Shown here: positions 37,402 to 38,245 of the stretch, piece after piece | How the letters are laid out: each line of letters opens with the position of its first letter | Position numbering within the stretch: position 1 is the first letter of the stretch | IMG/VR virus record: IMGVR_UViG_3300027980_000020 | Coordinates: 1-38,245 of that record | Source: a virus | DNA: 38,245 nucleotides | Reading direction: 5' to 3' (one strand) | Made by a program: the position numbers and the translations under genes | The notes under the pieces: model-generated | Told to the model about the DNA's origin: nothing | Databases searched by the model: none | The model's input: only the letters and a program-made list of their open reading frames with translations

Positions 37402-37551
37402 ATGCCAAATGATGGACGTAAAGATAGGTCAACCGGAGAGGTTTTCTACCACGGACAGTGGTGGGATGCAGAAGCCTCTTACCGGGAGGAAGCTGAAAAA
37501 GTAGCGTGTGAGCGCAATCATTTTAACCGAGAAAATGAGGAGGAGTCATGA
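37402..37551 (+). CDS. Small acidic protein, first early gene (49 aa)
   Basis: A 49-aa protein (NDGRKDRSTGEVFYHGQWWD, then a Glu-rich helix). An A-rich leader with AAGG precedes the ATG; the in-frame extension to 37336 runs through the GC hairpin and is rejected. It overlaps the next gene by 4 bp (ATGA). No domain recognised. It is the first gene of the rightward early operon. Confidence 0.7.
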   Translation: MPNDGRKDRSTGEVFYHGQWWDAEASYREEAEKVACERNHFNRENEEES

Positions 37552-37757
37552 AAAAAACGATCAAGATGTATATTCTTTGGTCAAAAGGCGTTGGCGGCTG
37601 GCATCCTGAAATATTTGACAACGAACGCTCCATGGAAGACCAGGCGGAAAGCAACGAGCGTCTTGGTGTTGAGTGTAAGCGCACTGTTGGGGTTCGCCCT
37701 CGCCATCGTGATAATTTTTCTGACTCTGCGACTGTTCCTGGTCCTCTTGGGGGATAG
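37548..37757 (+). CDS. Small early protein (69 aa)
   Basis: A 69-aa protein. The first 40 residues look natural (KMYILWSKGVGGWHPEIFDN, then an acidic helix). The last 28 are Arg/Pro/Gly-rich and of odd composition, because a hydrophobic membrane segment is coded in another frame over the same bases (37669-37779). GGAGG precedes the ATG. Function unknown. Confidence 0.65.
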   Translation: MKKTIKMYILWSKGVGGWHPEIFDNERSMEDQAESNERLGVECKRTVGVRPRHRDNFSDSATVPGPLGG

Positions 37758-37779
37758 CCATGAAAATAAACCTCGATAA
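37669..37779 (+). CDS. Overlapping membrane mini-ORF (36 aa)
   Basis: A 36-aa frame with a GTG start inside the previous gene. Residues about 2-30 are a strong membrane helix (LSVSALLGFALAIVIIFLTL and on), ending in a polar SHENKPR tail. It overlaps the 69-aa gene by 89 bp and the next gene by 20 bp. No clear ribosome site exists, so expression by reinitiation or frameshifting from the upper gene is possible. It resembles the 34-aa membrane protein at 5757. Confidence 0.4.
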   Translation: MSVSALLGFALAIVIIFLTLRLFLVLLGDSHENKPR

Positions 37780-37975
37780 TCGTGTTAGCATGTGCCCTGA
37801 GTGCCTGTGTGAAAAACTTCAATGCGTGTGCGGATCAGATAGACCGGCTATAATGATGAGCCGCAGAATGTTTGATATATTTCAAGCCATGGAAGATCAT
37901 AACGTTCCGGTTGAGACAATCGATTTCGGCTCGTTTATAGACACAGAGCTTATTAAAATTGCCGGAGTCGCGTAA
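37760..37975 (+). CDS. Zinc-knuckle early protein (71 aa)
   Basis: A 71-aa protein with CPECLCEKLQCVCG at about residues 12-25, four or five Cys that can bind one zinc, followed by a helical acidic C-terminus. GGGGGAT precedes the ATG. Its TAA overlaps the next ATG (TAATG). No family recognised. Confidence 0.7.
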   Translation: MKINLDNRVSMCPECLCEKLQCVCGSDRPAIMMSRRMFDIFQAMEDHNVPVETIDFGSFIDTELIKIAGVA

Positions 37976-38245
37976 TGGGCTATGCACAGTGTGCCCTTGA
38001 AGGGTGCGAAGTAACCTTCAGGAGGGAAAAGGGCAAGCGCATGAAGTATTGTTGTCATGAGCATGCAAAAGAAGGCAGAAAACAATCGTGGGCAAAGGCT
38101 GCAAAAAAATCAGACAGCAAAAAAAAATATTGTGAAATTTGTAAATGCAAATTCACGCCAAGAAATAAATTACAAGTTTTGTGCGGGAAAACATCCTGCA
38201 AAAAGAAAAGGGCCAAGTTGAAGGCAAAAGAGCTTTCAGACAGTG
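37975..38245 (+). CDS. Zinc-finger protein, N-terminal part (continues at base 1)
   Basis: The gene starts at a TAATG overlap and has no stop before the contig ends. After circular joining it continues in frame at base 1 and ends at 408 (about 183 aa). This part holds the first Cys/His cluster (CALEGC, then YCCHEHAKEG) and a Lys-rich linker. From 38119 on it lies within the terminal repeat, so these bases are counted twice in the linear contig. Confidence 0.85.
   Translation, partial: MGYAQCALEGCEVTFRREKGKRMKYCCHEHAKEGRKQSWAKAAKKSDSKKKYCEICKCKFTPRNKLQVLCGKTSCKKKRAKLKAKELSDS
38119..38245. repeat. Terminal direct repeat, right copy
   Basis: Identical to bases 1-127; see the left copy. The coding frame of the zinc-finger gene passes through unchanged. 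Confidence 0.95.

Noticed and set aside
1-38245. CRISPR array or insertion sequence
   Set aside because: No regularly spaced repeats with spacers and no transposase were seen. The only tandem arrays are the Gly-X coding repeat and the SSB Gln/Gly repeat.

Overview
This window is a complete circular tailed-phage genome that was cut open inside a gene. Bases 1-127 are identical to bases 38119-38245, so the unique length is about 38,118 bp, and one zinc-finger gene runs across the junction. The virion genes follow the P22-like short-tailed (podovirus) order: large terminase, portal, scaffold, coat, head protein, adaptor, gp10-like stabilisation protein, ejection proteins, tail fibre. The coat looks like the N4-gp56 (DUF4043) family. 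The host cannot be named. A three-TM holin, a GH24 lysozyme and strong Shine-Dalgarno sites suggest a Gram-negative bacterium. No integrase, repressor, DNA polymerase or RNA polymerase was recognised, so a lytic, host-polymerase-dependent life is likely but not proven.

Layout: two transcription arms diverge from a gene-free region at about 36.6-37.4 kb and converge near 6.3-6.6 kb. The rightward arm (37.4 kb, through the junction, to 6.6 kb) holds about 25 small early-type genes. Many encode cysteine-rich mini-proteins. The recognisable ones are an ASCH-like protein, a DUF4326 protein, a PAPS-reductase-family protein and an HNH nuclease. The leftward arm starts with replication and recombination genes (ERF annealing protein, YqaJ-type exonuclease, SSB, ERCC4 nuclease, replisome organiser, RecA/DnaB-like ATPase, metallophosphoesterase, dATP/dGTP diphosphohydrolase). 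It continues with lysozyme, small proteins, holin and associated membrane proteins, a tRNA-Thr(UGU), a replication-initiator-like HTH protein, a probable small terminase, and a group of small and beta-rich proteins. The packaging, head and tail genes complete it. One two-gene unit (a DUF6948 protein and a Gly-Tyr/Asp/Ser repeat protein) lies on the opposite strand between terminase and portal.

The most unusual part is the 800-bp gap at 36,595-37,401. It has a leftward promoter with an embedded palindrome, a rightward extended -10 promoter, and a dense series of perfect or near-perfect hairpins on the rightward strand. It also has an intrinsic-terminator candidate and a 136-nt tRNA-like element with an encoded CCA end, bracketed by two copies of a 14-bp direct repeat. 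I read this as one or more structured non-coding RNAs at the head of the early operon. The family is unidentified. Other unusual points are a repeated 30-nt intergenic leader in the early operon, a duplicated tail-fibre domain that overlaps a short HTH gene, a lysozyme with Cys in place of catalytic Asp, three HxH motifs at the portal N-terminus, and a membrane ORF overlapping another gene out of frame.
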